Source: Poecilobothrus nobilitatus (taxonomy: Eukaryota; Arthropoda; Insecta; Diptera; Dolichopodidae). Taken from it: a DNA stretch of 64,000 bases. Under the pieces are notes generated by a model. That model did no database searches, was not told the origin of the DNA, and saw only the letters and a program-made list of their open reading frames with translations. Positions 23,771 through 35,535 of this stretch are shown here, one piece after another (position 1 is the first letter of the stretch; each line of letters starts with the position of its first letter). The translations under genes were made by a program, and so were the position numbers. Where the stretch lies: contig OX352774.1 of the NCBI GenBank assembly GCA_947095535.1, positions 241,577,825 through 241,641,824 on the forward strand. Direction: 5' to 3'.

Positions 23771-23875
23771 CTTTGAATAATCAAATTGTCCTGTATAACA
23801 ACCAATACTACTACGATTTGGATTTGCAATATTATCTGTTGAGCCCTCATGGGCACTAACACAACGACCTAACAT
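23771..23875 (-). CDS. sick: sickie (neuron navigator) first coding exon, residues 1-35
   Basis: This exon encodes the N-terminus of the fly neuron-navigator protein, a cytoskeletal regulator. In Drosophila, sickie is linked to F-actin control in axon growth and to immune signalling. The frame starts MLGRCVSAHEG and ends GQFDYSK, giving 35 codons, then a GTAAAA donor at 23770. The ATG at 23875 is chosen because the same frame has a TAA 33 bases upstream (23908-23906) with no other ATG between. Phase 0 at the donor joins it to the CH exon at 10752, giving FDYSK followed by IYTDWAN, the natural lead-in to a NAV CH domain. It lies in A/T-only surroundings yet reads as a balanced, serine/glycine/asparagine-rich peptide. 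The N-terminal segment alone is not diagnostic; the assignment rests on the junction with the next exon. A 5' UTR exists to the right but its upstream splice site is not resolved. Confidence 0.85.
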
Positions 23876-24150
23876 TATTGTTATTCCTTTTTTGGTTAAG
23901 TTAATTTAATTATTTTTTATTAATTTACTACCTTTTGTTTATTTGCAGGATTTTTTATTTTAATTTTTTTTTTTTAGATTTTATCCTCCATTAAATTTAA
24001 ATTGAAAAAAAAAAAAAAACAATAAAATAGTCTTTGATTTTTTATTGCAACAGATTTTTATTTGATTTCAATTTTTATTTTTTCTTTGTCATTAATTTAA
24101 TTGGAAACTCCTGAAGCGATAAATTTTCAGGATTTCCAATTGAATTGAAA
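23876..24150 (-). promoter_or_regulatory. sick: Probable 5' UTR of sick, with upstream ATG and stem-loop
   Basis: This is the sequence immediately upstream of the sick ATG. The in-frame TAA at 23908-23906 bounds the main frame. Further upstream lies a tiny ORF, MEDKI then stop (about 23993-23976). An imperfect hairpin lies at 24103-24137 (GGAAACTCCTGAA against TTCAGGATTTCC). If these are in the mature leader they could damp translation. The UTR acceptor is not resolved, so inclusion in the mRNA is inference. Confidence 0.35.
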
Positions 24151-25400
24151 TTTTGATTTTTTTTATAAATTTGATGATTTTTATATGAATTTTCCATTAT
24201 TATTATTTATATATATACATATATGTATGTAATTATATATATATATGAATTATTTTTTAATTTTATATAATCATTTTATTTATATGCATAATTTAATGAT
24301 TAAAACGATTTTTCTTTTGTTTTTCATCTATTCAATCATCATTTTTTTTTTTTTTTAATTTTAACACATTTCTTTTTTAAAAAATAAAAAAAAAAAACTT
24401 AAAAATAAAATAATATTCATTTTGTTAATCAATACAATAACAACAAAATAAAAAAAAAATTATCCTTATTTTTTTGTTCGCGAAATTCTCTTTGAAATCA
24501 TATTAAAGGCTTATTACAATTACAATTAACACCAATACAAAAAAATATTTTTGTTTACCACAAATGGAAAATCCATTATTCTTTTTAATCATTTTAATGT
24601 TTTTGATTTTTTTATATACATATATATACAATTTTTTTTTTTGATTGTTTTTTTTTGGTTGTAATATCCTGTAAAAAAATATTTTTTATTTTATATTTTT
24701 TTTTTTGTTTTTATAATTTAATAAAATGTTTTTTTTTTTTCCTTTTTTTTTTGTAAATATTTTAATTTTACATCAATTTTTAATTGATTTCACACTCAAT
24801 TTGTTCAATGAAAAATATTTTTTTATGGTTGAATAAAATTGAGTACATATTTTCTTTTATTTATAATTTAATTTTTTTAATGTTTTAAATAATAAATTAA
24901 ATAATATTATTTTACAATAATTTAATTTTAATGATTTAATTATTAATGAAAAAAAACAAAAAAATAAAATTTTCCCAGCGGAAAAACCAAAAAAAAAATT
25001 AATTTCATATGTTGGTTTTTTTTATTTTTATTTCAGAGATGTGTCATTAAAAAATGGGTCAGTCAGATGTGGTCACGACATATATAAATGATGCAAGTGA
25101 CAAGAGTTTTTTTTTTTTTTGTATTGAAAAATAAAAACTCTGACTTAATTACAAAAAAAAAAAAAAAAAGATTAAATTAATTGCGACTAGCGTTGGACTA
25201 TTTGGGAATTTATTAAAGTGATTGTTCTTGTATATCTTGTATATAATGACAGAATTTTACAACTACATAAACATAATATTTTAACATAATTTACAGTATT
25301 CTGTAAATGAATATATATATTTGTTTTATATATATATTTCAGGATAAAAAATAAAAAATTCAGGATACTAAGAAAAGAAAATTCCAGATGTTATATGGTA
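24151..25400. other. Homopolymer-rich upstream sequence, nothing recognised
   Basis: Almost only A and T, with long T-tracts and TATATA words. Confidence 0.5.
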
Positions 25401-25409
25401 TAATGTATA

Positions 25410-25800
25410 TGATTATGATTAAATCACAATCCAAACTTTCTTTCCTAATGTTCTCGATCTACTGTCGTTTCTTTTCAGTTTCAAACACCTACTATACTTT
25501 TAAATCATTTTCAATCTATATTTATGTTATTTAATCATCTATTTCTAAAGCGGCTTACTCTATATGGTGTACCAATTATTCTGGCCTCAAAAATCAATAT
25601 TTAAGTCTGATATCTAAACATTTGTATGTTTATGACCCGCTCATTAATTTCTTTGGCTTTTTATAAATTTTACTGCATCTACATTGTGCCATTAGTTCTC
25701 CATTGAATTTTACTATCTATAGGTACCATGTACATAAATATATCCTGTTTAGTACCGAAGATTTTTCTTAGTAGCAGTTTTCGCTCGAAGTTTCTTATAA
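25410..25800 (-). pseudogene. Degraded non-LTR reverse-transcriptase tail
   Basis: From about 25797 leftwards the frame reads FERKLLLRKIFGT. It is followed by decayed matches to the same blocks seen at 2.0-2.4 kb: KSQR....AGH, a GRP-like stretch and a VDRE...K block, with stops between. An extra leucine codon and several stops show an older insertion than the 2-kb copy. It is most likely the same or a related element family. Confidence 0.6.
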
Positions 25801-28800
25801 AACAAATTAATTTAAATGAACATACCAAAAACTGAAACCATACAAAAAAACTGTATGGAGTTGGTAGTGTACACAGGTTTCTTTCTTCTTATACTTTAGT
25901 AGCAATATTTTTTTGTCTTACCAATGGTTTCACACTGCCATTTTACAAGTTATGTTTTACTATATTATATATATGTCATATGTATCTTATAAAAATGTAA
26001 ATATTATGTGATCTTTTAAAAACTTAAATTTGTGGATTTATCATTTAAATTAGGCTTACACTGTACAAAGTAGGAAGTCTTATCCGAGATTATGTCATAA
26101 TATTAATTATTGTAATTAAGATTAATGGGTTATTAAAACATAAGGGTTTTTTTTTGATATATACGTGGACTTTAAAAAGGAAACATCAATTAGTTTAAAC
26201 TTTTTTTTCCTCCACATTTTATTATAAAGAAAGTAATTAAAGTATTTTACGATATTTTAAATTATACAATTAATTTAAAAAATATTTTTAACAATAAAAA
26301 TTATAAAATAGAATTGTATCTTTTGAAAATTATCATAATCACATCATGTATAAAATGAAAAATTCCCAAAAATTTTTAAAACCCAAATCTATTAAAAAAA
26401 AAAAAATAAAATTTTTTTACTTTTATGTGACTGCATTTTTTAATCGTAAATATATATTATACTTTCTTTATTTTATTACCAACTTTTATTTTTTTTTAAT
26501 AATTAATCCGAAATTCTCAAAAATAAAATATATTTTATTAAAAATGAGTTTTACTCATCAAATCATTAAAAAATGTTATTCATTCTTTTATTTTTTTATT
26601 GTTATTATAATTTAATTTTTACTTTTTATATAACGAAAAATATGGGAAAAGTTTTATTCATTTATATCTTTTTTTTTTTTAAATAAAATTGCTAGAAAAT
26701 TTTATTAGAGTTAAAACTTATTAACCTGATATGAAAAAAGATAAAACCAAAAATTGTTTTAAGGATACGAATATTTAAGTGCTCTGCTACTGATATAAAA
26801 TCATTAAATTAGACTTTGTTTAAAGAAAATACAACAAACCATAGTCTATATTATATAATATAAATATATAAATATATGAATTTGTGTGAAAATGGATATC
26901 ACAGTCATAAAATTAAAAAAGGAAAACAAAAAAAAAATCCGGAAAACAAAACACCATAATGAGGGATAGGTTTTTTTTTTTTTTTGTTTTACTTTAAAAG
27001 ACATCATAAATCTATGCTTCATTTATTCGTTGGTATTCTTAATTTTGATTGCCAGAAATTTTTATGACATTTTCAATTTTCTAAAACCAAAAAAAAAAAA
27101 AAAAATAACTTCCTATGACCCAATTAATTTCGGGCTACGAAAATAATTTTTACAACCCCCCACCTATTATCAATGCTACTTTATTTATTATATTTATCTT
27201 TTTTGTTTAAAATAAAACTGGCGCAGACATTGACATAGACACAATTTCAATAAATATTAAGCTCATCCCCACTTAAACTTAAAGAAAACAAAAAAAACAA
27301 AATACTATTTTAAATTTTTATCTCTTATTTTTCCCGAATATCCTTTTGTTAACCTTTATTCAAAAAAATTGGAATGAGCATATTTGTATGTTTCCATTCT
27401 TTTTTATTATATTCAAGAGGACTATTTTTGTTTTAAAAAGAAAATTTTCATTTGTTAAAATTATTATTTTTTTTTTTTTGTGCCATTATTATTATATCCT
27501 GCTTTTTCATCATCATTTCATTATTTTCATTAAAGTAAAATTTTAACAGAAAGACTATTTTGAAAGGAAAATTTCATCTATATTTTTAATATATAAAATA
27601 AAATGTGAATATTCTATTTGGTCCTTAAAGTCATTAAAAAACAACAAACCAAAAAAAAAAAGTTTTCAATATCTCCACTATCACTAAATATTGTTATTAT
27701 TGACAGGTCCTTGCATTACAATTTTTTTTTTTTTTTCCAAAAATTCAGTGATCCTTGATGATTCAATGATGATATAATTTATAGTGAAAATAAATTTTGT
27801 TTTTCATTTATATATTCATTCATTTATGGGTGACAATAAATGATTTTTTGTTTTTTTTTTTTCTTTTTCTAAGTAATAATTTTTGATCCTTTTTTCAGGA
27901 TTTTTAACATTAAAAAAAGAAAATAAGAACAACCAACAAAAAAAAAAAAAATGTCAATTTTTACTTGAATATTATATCTATTTTTATTTTCAAATTAACT
28001 TGACTTTCATCAATTCTATTTTGTTATCTTTTATATTTAAGTACAAGAAAAAAAAGGATCTAAAGTAATTTTCTTACTTAAATAATTCAAAAAAAGGACT
28101 CAATCTATTATCGTTGTTACTGAAATACTGTCAACATATATTAATAAACCCAAGTTTTTCATTTGTTCATTCATTTTCAACATTTTTACATAACACTTAT
28201 TTCGTATCCAGACTCACCCGTCCAAATAACCGGCACCAACTCTTACCATTTTTTATCTGGTAAAAAAATATTTCGCTTTAAAAGTCTGAATGGTATATTA
28301 TAAAAAATTTTTAAATATTTTACCGATTTTGTTTATTATATGTAGTAGTTAAATTAAAGATAAATTTCAATAATACAAAAATATATTCCAAATAAAAATA
28401 TTAAAAAAATAAAACGCTTTTTTTAAAGCAAAAACACTCACACACCCATATACGTATCAAAGTTACGATGCGTTTTCACAGCAAAATACATTAAAACTAC
28501 AAAAATTCTGTCAAATTTGAGGAATAGAAAAATTTCGTAATGGAAATTTTATTAATTTTTTCAATTCCTTCATTTATTTGTTTATATACATATATATGTA
28601 TGTGTGAATTTGCCGATACAAACATCACTTAATAGTAAATTTGTTTCGTTTTATTATAAAACAAAAAATTGTCTTCACTCTTCTTTTAAATTCTGAACAA
28701 TTTCTATCCCTTTATGTAGTTGTTGTCAAAATTGAAATTCCCTTCTTTATTGCTCCTTTCCCTTTTTTTCTATTGCTATGTCACTATTTATTTTTACTTT

Positions 28801-31800
28801 TGGGTGCTTTTTAAAAAACCATTATATCTTTTATTATTTTGTAACTTTAGAATGCAAACTGTAGTGTAGAGGAATGAGAAATGAATTGTGGGTACAAGGA
28901 CTAAACTTAAAAATATATTTTTTTAATATTTTTTCAATACTTTTTGGCACATCACATAACATACATCAATACATGAGACATAAACAGTTAAAATTTTTAA
29001 CTGTTTTATATATTTTTTTTTTTTTGTATATGTTGTTTACCTTTCTGAGCTACTTATATTTATTCGAATACATTAAAAAAAAAAAAAAACAGTCAATATA
29101 AAATGTAAAAATATGAAAAGTTGGATTGTAGAAGATCGCCTTATTTTTAATTTGTATGGTTGTTGCGACATCATGAAATAACTCCGCAAATCAAAAAATT
29201 AAATAAATCCACAAATTGACTTTTTGCAGATTTATTTCTGTTTTCTTAATGTACATATGTATATTACACGTTATTCAAAATTGGGAGGAATTTTAGAGTT
29301 GGATTCAAAACAGGGTATTGGTTTTTTTTCAAAATATTTATGTAAATATATGTATATGAGAGATTTTATAGTCAGTTACAATTTGAATTCCTCCTAATTC
29401 AAAATATCGCGTATATACAAATATATAAATATTCTGGAAAAAGTGATAGCCTGATTTTGTAACTCTAAAGTAATTTATAAAAATAAAAAAAAAAATAATT
29501 GAAATAAATCCACCAACAAAACAAAGTCAATTTGAGGATTTATTTCATTTTTTGATGCGGACTTATTTCATGATGCCGATGGTTGCTATGAAACAAAAAA
29601 TATTAGTAAAACAGTTAGATTGATGAAAAGATGACAACGTCGAAAAGAAGAGTGGGTGAATAAAATATAATTCGTAATGTGAAAAAAAAAAAAATTCAAT
29701 TTATTTGAAAGCCCTAAAGCATCTGCAGTGTCACTGCTTCTATTGGTGCTGCTATTTAACAAATTGTTATTTTTTTTATTTTGAATTTATAAGTTTGTAG
29801 GAATGTAGGTATGTACTTATAGGCCCCACATACATACTTATAATACTTATTTTAAAAACATTTTATACGTTTTTTTTTTAGATTTGTACCATATTTAAAA
29901 ATGTTTCATAAAAAAAAACACAAAATAAAACAAGTAAAAAAAAAAGGAAAAAATTTTAGTTGTAAAATTTTATATAATTTTTTTTTTTTACAATATTTAC
30001 ATTGATAAGCAAATGAAATTTTATACCGTTATTAATGTAATATTTATTTTCACTTTTGAATATTTTGTTACTAACTGTTATATTATATTTAATATAACGT
30101 TTACTTTAAAAAATTTATTATAATAAAACGGAAAATGGTTTACAAACTTATCAAAAATTCTGGAATTCCAAAGAAAAAACGGCCCTTTCAAAAAACAAGA
30201 ATACCTTTTCAATTACCATAACGGTTTTTTTATGGTTATAAAAAAACACACACACAAAAACAGTTAAATATTTATTTATATTTACTTTATTTTCTATCTC
30301 TTTTTTTTTTTTTTTGATTATAATAAAAATTTTTAGCCCTTAAAATATTGTCATCGGTGTCGATAATGGTGTTTAATTTTCTATGAAATTTTTTACAGAA
30401 TCAAACAAAAAAAAAAAAAAAACAAATTTTTTCTTTTAACGGTTAACATTAGACACATTATATAACTATCTCTTTCGTTTTTCATCGGCAATTTATTTAA
30501 TTGTCGTCAAGAGTAAATGATGTGTAACGTAGCCAAAAAGGAAGTTATTATTATCGGAGGATACAAACGAACAGAAAAATTAAAATTTGTAACTGAATTA
30601 TCCATAAAATATAAAAGATATAACGGTATAAAAAGTATCTAATTTTAATGAAATTTGTAGACAGAGAAGAAAATGGTTTACAAGTAAGTACATATATATT
30701 TGGCGTAAAAAAAAAATATCTATGAGTTTTAATTGAAAAAGATTCAGACGAATTCTATTTTAAGAATTGATTGAAAGAAAAAAAACAAATTCTGAATGAA
30801 TATTTGTTTATTCAGTTCGAAGAGCGGGTGTTGGTTGTTCAAACCTTGTTTTTTTTCTTTTTGAGGTGGTAAAATTGGTTGGAGTATGGTTAAACTTTAT
30901 ATTGATTATTTAGGATAATTATGGTTATTTTATCTAACACATTAAAATGTAAGTAATTGGGTTAAGGGTAAGGAAAAACAAAAAAAAAAAAGGAACAAGA
31001 AAAAGGACTCTTCCTTGTCTATTTTCAAGAATAAATGATGATACGAAGTTGTTTTTTTCTTTTTTTGAAATTAATGGGGTATAGTTTGGAAGCAAAAATG
31101 TCCTGTTTTGAAAAGGTTTTGAAGTGGTTTTAATATGGTTTAGGAAAATGATTGTGGTGTTGACGTGTAAATATATAAATTCATAAATGTTTATATGTTT
31201 TAATGAGGTTAGAAAGATATGTGCATATTTTTGTTTTTCTGTATATTATATTGTTAAATTGTTATATTGGAATGTATTGATTTAGGATTTTTAATGAAAA
31301 AAAATTAGAATTTCTTCATTTACCAGTCAGTATAATATGTTAATGTTTTAAAATTTAAATGAATATTAAACCGTATTCTATAAAGATATAGGATCTTAAA
31401 TAAATATGTTGAATTTTTGAAATTTTCATGTTAATTAAATTGTTATATTACGATTTAAGGGTATTTACAAATATGGCGGATTATTCAAATAAACGAAAAA
31501 AAAAAAATAAAACTGTCTTTCAAGATAAATATGAAATAATAAATGTTTGTATATGAATAGGAATAAATTTTGGTAAAAGATTAAACAAATCTAGAAAGGA
31601 CTAATTTTTTTTTTTATTTATTTATATCAATATTACAAATCACATATGATATAGAAATATTACAAAACTATTGGCTACTAAGATCATTATAGATCTAATA
31701 CTATTATTAATTTATATATTAAAATAATTTATTTTTTTTATATTATATATTTACACAATATTTGGTAGCAAGAACGATTTGTTTTCAATTAATAAAACTT

Positions 31801-33265
31801 GCCACCTGTCAATTTAAATTCTAAGTTTAATTTTTGTCAGTATATTGCATAAAAACAGGCGCCATTTTTTACAAATCTTTTGTTTATTTGTTTGGAAATC
31901 ATTTACGCATTATCTTGAAATGTATGTAGCTTTCTTTGGCTTAACACTCTCAATGAAACATTATTATTTTATTTCATTTGTTTATATTTTAAAAGAAAAT
32001 AACTAAATTATACTTAAAACTTCAAATTAACTAAAAAATTAATTTTAAATATAATAAATATATTTTATTTGTATGTTAATCAAAAAAAAAAAAAAACAAA
32101 AATTATAATAAAAGTCCTAGAAACCTACTAAATAGAGCAATTAATTTCAATACAATTATTAGATAATAAATAATTTTGGCATAGAAAATAGAAAGCTAGA
32201 AAATAATATAAATTTATTTCATAGAAAAAATATGAGCAGCCACAGTTTTCTTTAATTTTTTTTTTTCTTTCGAATAGTAAAATAGAAGAAAATTTTGAAA
32301 TATCTAAAAATAATTAATTAATAAATGGATATATATACATAAATATATTTTCCTTTCATTTTGTCCGAAAAATATAAAAAATAATATAAAAACTTAATGT
32401 TTGATCTTTTTATGAAATTCAATTCGATGCTACAAATAGAATACGTATATATGAAATTTTATTATTATTAAAAGGTTTTATTGTATATTATGACAGTTTC
32501 CGACCATTAAATTTAAATTATATCTATACACTCGTTATATGAGTTTTAATGTCAAAAAAATTTATTGAATATATATAAGATATATATATGAAGATTGTTA
32601 AAAACAAAAGTTACTAAAAAATAATAATAAACTATTTTTAATATAATTTTAATTAAAGAGTCGAAATAAAATAATAAAGATTTATTATTAAATTTTCTTT
32701 TAAAAAATCATAATTTACCGTTTTAAAGATGTTTTTCAAAACAAAATAATCTTATTTTTGAATGTTGGTCTGTTAAAGTCTTCGAAATTTTAAAGTACAG
32801 CTATAAGAGAAAATTCAAAAATTTTGTGAGGTAAATTAGAGCAACAGACAAATAAACTACTTATCGGGAATTACCGGGCAACAGACAGATAAGAGAATAC
32901 CGGGAATAAGAGGAAACATAAGGTAAATTATTCTAAAGTTGACCAAACACGAGATGAAAGGTTAATAATTATGAAGAAAAAAAAAATTGAAGCAATTTAT
33001 CACATTATTATACGATCAAGAAATTCTTTAAACATTTATGAAATATGCTTACGAAGAAAGAAGCATGTTTAAATTTAAGGCTCCTCACATACTTTTGTCG
33101 AACCTTTAATAGTGCAAATACTGAAACTTAAGCATAAATACAATATTAATGATATTTACTTATTATGTAATTTTAAAATAAAATAATAAGTAAAAAAAAT
33201 AATTTTTAAAATACATATGCTTTTATCGAAACCGAATTCGCCCCCTAAAAAGTAGAAAATAAAAT
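25801..33265. other. A/T-rich upstream or 5' intronic sequence, no gene supported
   Basis: The largest quiet stretch. Frames such as 26346-26615, 27346-27546, 27883-28068 and 28874-29101 (plus) are phenylalanine/lysine/isoleucine runs from T- and A-tracts. The only splice-like object noted is the small candidate exon at 28218-28256, listed separately. Confidence 0.4.
28218..28256 (-). other. Candidate 39-nt exon (5' UTR or alternative start)
   Basis: On the minus strand, a T-rich tract ending TTTTTTTACCAG is followed by 39 bases of unusually balanced composition and then GTGAGT (28217-28212). Inside is AAAAATGG, an ATG (28249) reading MVRVGAGYLDG up to the donor. The position suits a 5' exon of sick. 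The evidence is only the two splice-like signals and the composition. Confidence 0.2.
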
Positions 33266-33267
33266 TG

Positions 33268-33475
33268 ATTGCAAAACTTTAGCCTTTTGGATTGTTATAA
33301 TATAAAAGTGAGTTGCTAGTGCAAGCATTTTGGACTGTTATAATATAACAGTTAATTGCTGGAATAAGGAATAAGGAATATAAAAATCTGCGAAATTTGA
33401 GGTTCGTGTTCCTTTTTTATTCCAGCAATTTACTTTTATATTATAACAGTCCAAAATGCTTGCACTAGCAATTCA
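33268..33475. mobile_element. Fold-back MITE-like element
   Basis: The arms 33309-33368 and 33417-33475 are inverted copies at about 90 percent identity. Shared core words include TTGCTAGTGCAAGCATTTTG, GACTGTTATAATATAA and AATTGCTGGAATAA. An extra direct copy of TTTTGGA.TGTTATAATATAA lies just outside the left arm (33285-33308). No coding capacity; a single RNA copy would fold into a long hairpin. Confidence 0.7.
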
Positions 33476-33490
33476 TGTATATCATTTTTT

Positions 33491-33510
33491 ACCTACCTAC
33501 CTACCTACCT
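33491..33510. repeat. (ACCT)5 microsatellite
   Basis: Five perfect tetranucleotide units, then AGTACCT. Confidence 0.9.
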
Positions 33511-33536
33511 AGTACCTATCTAATCGCTTAATAAGA

Positions 33537-33625
33537 TCATGCAGTAAAAATTGTTGACAAATATCTTGATTTAAATTATAAACAAATGGAGCGGAACAAA
33601 ATAATTTAGGAAATTAGTTTAACAT
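33537..33625 (-). mobile_element. Body fragment of SINE family c (copy 1), interrupted by another SINE
   Basis: GTTGACAAATATCTTGATTT and AACAAAATAATTTAG match the bodies of the copies at 34.2 and 34.6 kb. The family-b SINE at 33636 is inserted into its right part. Confidence 0.55.
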
Positions 33626-33635
33626 AATATTATGT

Positions 33636-33870
33636 GTATCCAGCCATTGGTGCAGTGGTTGACGCACCGCTTCTCATTCATAAGGAAATGAGAGGTCTCG
33701 GGTTCGATTTCCGGCTGGGTACAATAATTATAATATAAAAAAAAAATATTCATATATCGCAATATGTAAATATACTTTATATATCATTATATCACGTACA
33801 GCCCACATTCCTACCAGGAAACAGGGGTTATAACATTTATGTACCCACGGTACCTGAAGATAAATAAATA
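33636..33870 (+). mobile_element. tRNA-derived SINE (family b) with perfect target-site duplication
   Basis: The head is CCAGCCATTGGTGCAGTGG with an A-box-like GGTGCAGTGGTTGACGC and a B box GGTTCGATTTC at 33701-33711. The body ends TTTATGTACCCACGGTACC and a (TAAA)n tail. The 10-mer AATATTATGT occurs immediately before (33626-33635) and immediately after (33871-33880), so the target-site duplication is perfect and the insertion relatively young. It shares the 3' TTTATGTACC plus TAAA tail with the SINE at 16.8 kb, suggesting a common mobilising LINE tail. Confidence 0.9.
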
Positions 33871-34154
33871 AATATTATGTACATACGCACGTACATATTT
33901 ACATACGTAGTTTTAATTTTTTGTGTTGACAAAATTTTGTTTGTAAATCATAATGCGTAATGCGCAAAAGCATAATTTTGTAATGATCTTTACTTTTTAT
34001 ATTCTTTACTATATGTACAAAAATAATATTATGTATGTATGTTGTTTTGAATTTGGCAATTGGAATTATTTTGAATAAAATTTTTTTTGTATATTTATAT
34101 ACACAATATACATAATAAATGTTCCTAAATAAAACACATAAAACATTAATTTTT

Positions 34155-34505
34155 AACGACATGCATATTCAATATGCAATAAAGAATGTTGACAACAAAT
34201 ATTCTGATTTAAATCCTAAACAAATGTTTTAAAACAAAATAATTTAGCAACATAAAAATATTGTACCTAAAATGCTAAATCCTAATACAAAATACATGTG
34301 CACATCAAGATTGATTGAACTAAATTATTATAGGAGGAAAGATCAAATAATATGTGTATATTATACATAAAATTTTATTAAAAAAATGTTGATGAATACA
34401 GTTAACAAAAAAAAAAAAAATGTACGTACACGAATTGGATTCGAACCACATTACTCTTACTTTCAAAACCTGTACACTCTCCTCTGCACTATACAACACT
34501 TAAAT
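34155..34505 (-). mobile_element. tRNA-derived SINE (family c), copy 2
   Basis: The head on the right reads, on the minus strand, TAGTGCAGAGGAGAGTGTAC and then a perfect pol III B box GGTTCGAATCC (34447-34437). A T-tract and body follow leftwards to GCATATTGAATATGC (a palindrome near 34163-34177). Confidence 0.7.
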
Positions 34506-34569
34506 ATTTAATGAACATGAACATATGAACATATTATATATTTAATGAACATAAAATCTTAATTTTTAA

Positions 34570-34945
34570 CCATGCATATTCAATATGCATTAAAGAATGT
34601 TGACAGCAAATATTTTGATTTAAATACTAAAAAAATATTGTAAACAAAATAACTTAGCAACATACATAAAAATATTGTATGTATGTATTGTGTTTTGCTA
34701 ATTATGCTAATACAAAACACCAGGAAAGATCAAAAATATAATGTGTATGTTTGTATGCATGAATAAGAGATAAAAATGTAAGTTTTAAATTCATATATAC
34801 AAAATATATACATATTTTATTCAAAAAATGTTGATGTATAGATAGTTAAAAAAAAAAAAGTTGCATGTGAACTGGATTAGAACAACATGACCCACACTTT
34901 TGAAACCTGTACATTTTCCTCTGCACCATACAACACTTATAAATG
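34570..34945 (-). mobile_element. tRNA-derived SINE (family c), copy 3
   Basis: Same order of landmarks as copy 2 (GCATATTCAATATGCAT, AAGAATGTTGACA.CAAATAT, ATGTTGATG, GTATGGTGCAGAGGA on the minus strand), with the B box decayed at 34884-34874. Copies 2 and 3 are about 420 bp apart in the same orientation. Confidence 0.65.
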
Positions 34946-35384
34946 TTTCTAACAGATTACGAAAATAATAAAAAGCGTGACAGAATGACAAATAAATAAA
35001 TAAATAAACCGACAGCGACGAGTTAATATAAAAGCATATAATTAGATTAAAATAAACCAGTTATAACCCTTAAAATGAGATATCAAACATGGTTTACAGC
35101 TGATAAGTTCTGCTCGTTTTAGTAAAAATAATTTTATATTAATATTAAAAATTACATACTGTGATAATGCAATATTACTAAAAAATCGAGTACTAACCAA
35201 ATTTTATCGGTATATTATTTATTTTGTTTACATTGTTCACAGCAAATATAATGTAAGTATATAATATACTTATACCTGTGCTTATACTATATTTGCTGAC
35301 AAGAGAAATTTCAAAAAATTCTTAAAAACTAAAAATTACTGTTTTTAATAGTAATCTCCTTTTCAATTAAAAAAAAAAATTCCT

Positions 35385-35472
35385 ACTTGTGCAGGACTTA
35401 AACCCTTACTCCCTCGGTTAACATATAATACATTTACATTACTTGGCTACTAAGCCCCCTTAGTAAAAACAA
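35385..35472 (-). mobile_element. Fragment of tRNA-derived SINE (family a)
   Basis: The minus strand reads GGGGGCTTAGTAGCCAAGTA, TTAACCGAGGGAGTAAGGG and GTCCTGCAC. It matches the head at 16791-16865 through the B-box region, with GGTTTAAGTCC as the B box. Confidence 0.65.
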
Positions 35473-35535
35473 TATTCTGGAATATAATACCATATATTCT
35501 GGAATATAATACAATATATTCTGGAATATCAGACC
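35472..35535. repeat. 22-bp tandem repeat, three copies
   Basis: ATATTCTGGAATATAATACC starts at 35472, 35494 and 35516; the third copy diverges at its end. Confidence 0.8.

Noticed and set aside
26346..26615. 89-codon plus-strand frame that looks membrane-like
   Set aside because: Its hydrophobicity comes from TTT and ATT codons in A/T tracts; no start context, no family and no neighbouring exon.
34437..34447. Perfect B box suggesting a functional tRNA gene
   Set aside because: No cloverleaf with acceptor-stem pairing could be made; the head is followed by a T-tract and a repeated body, as in a SINE.
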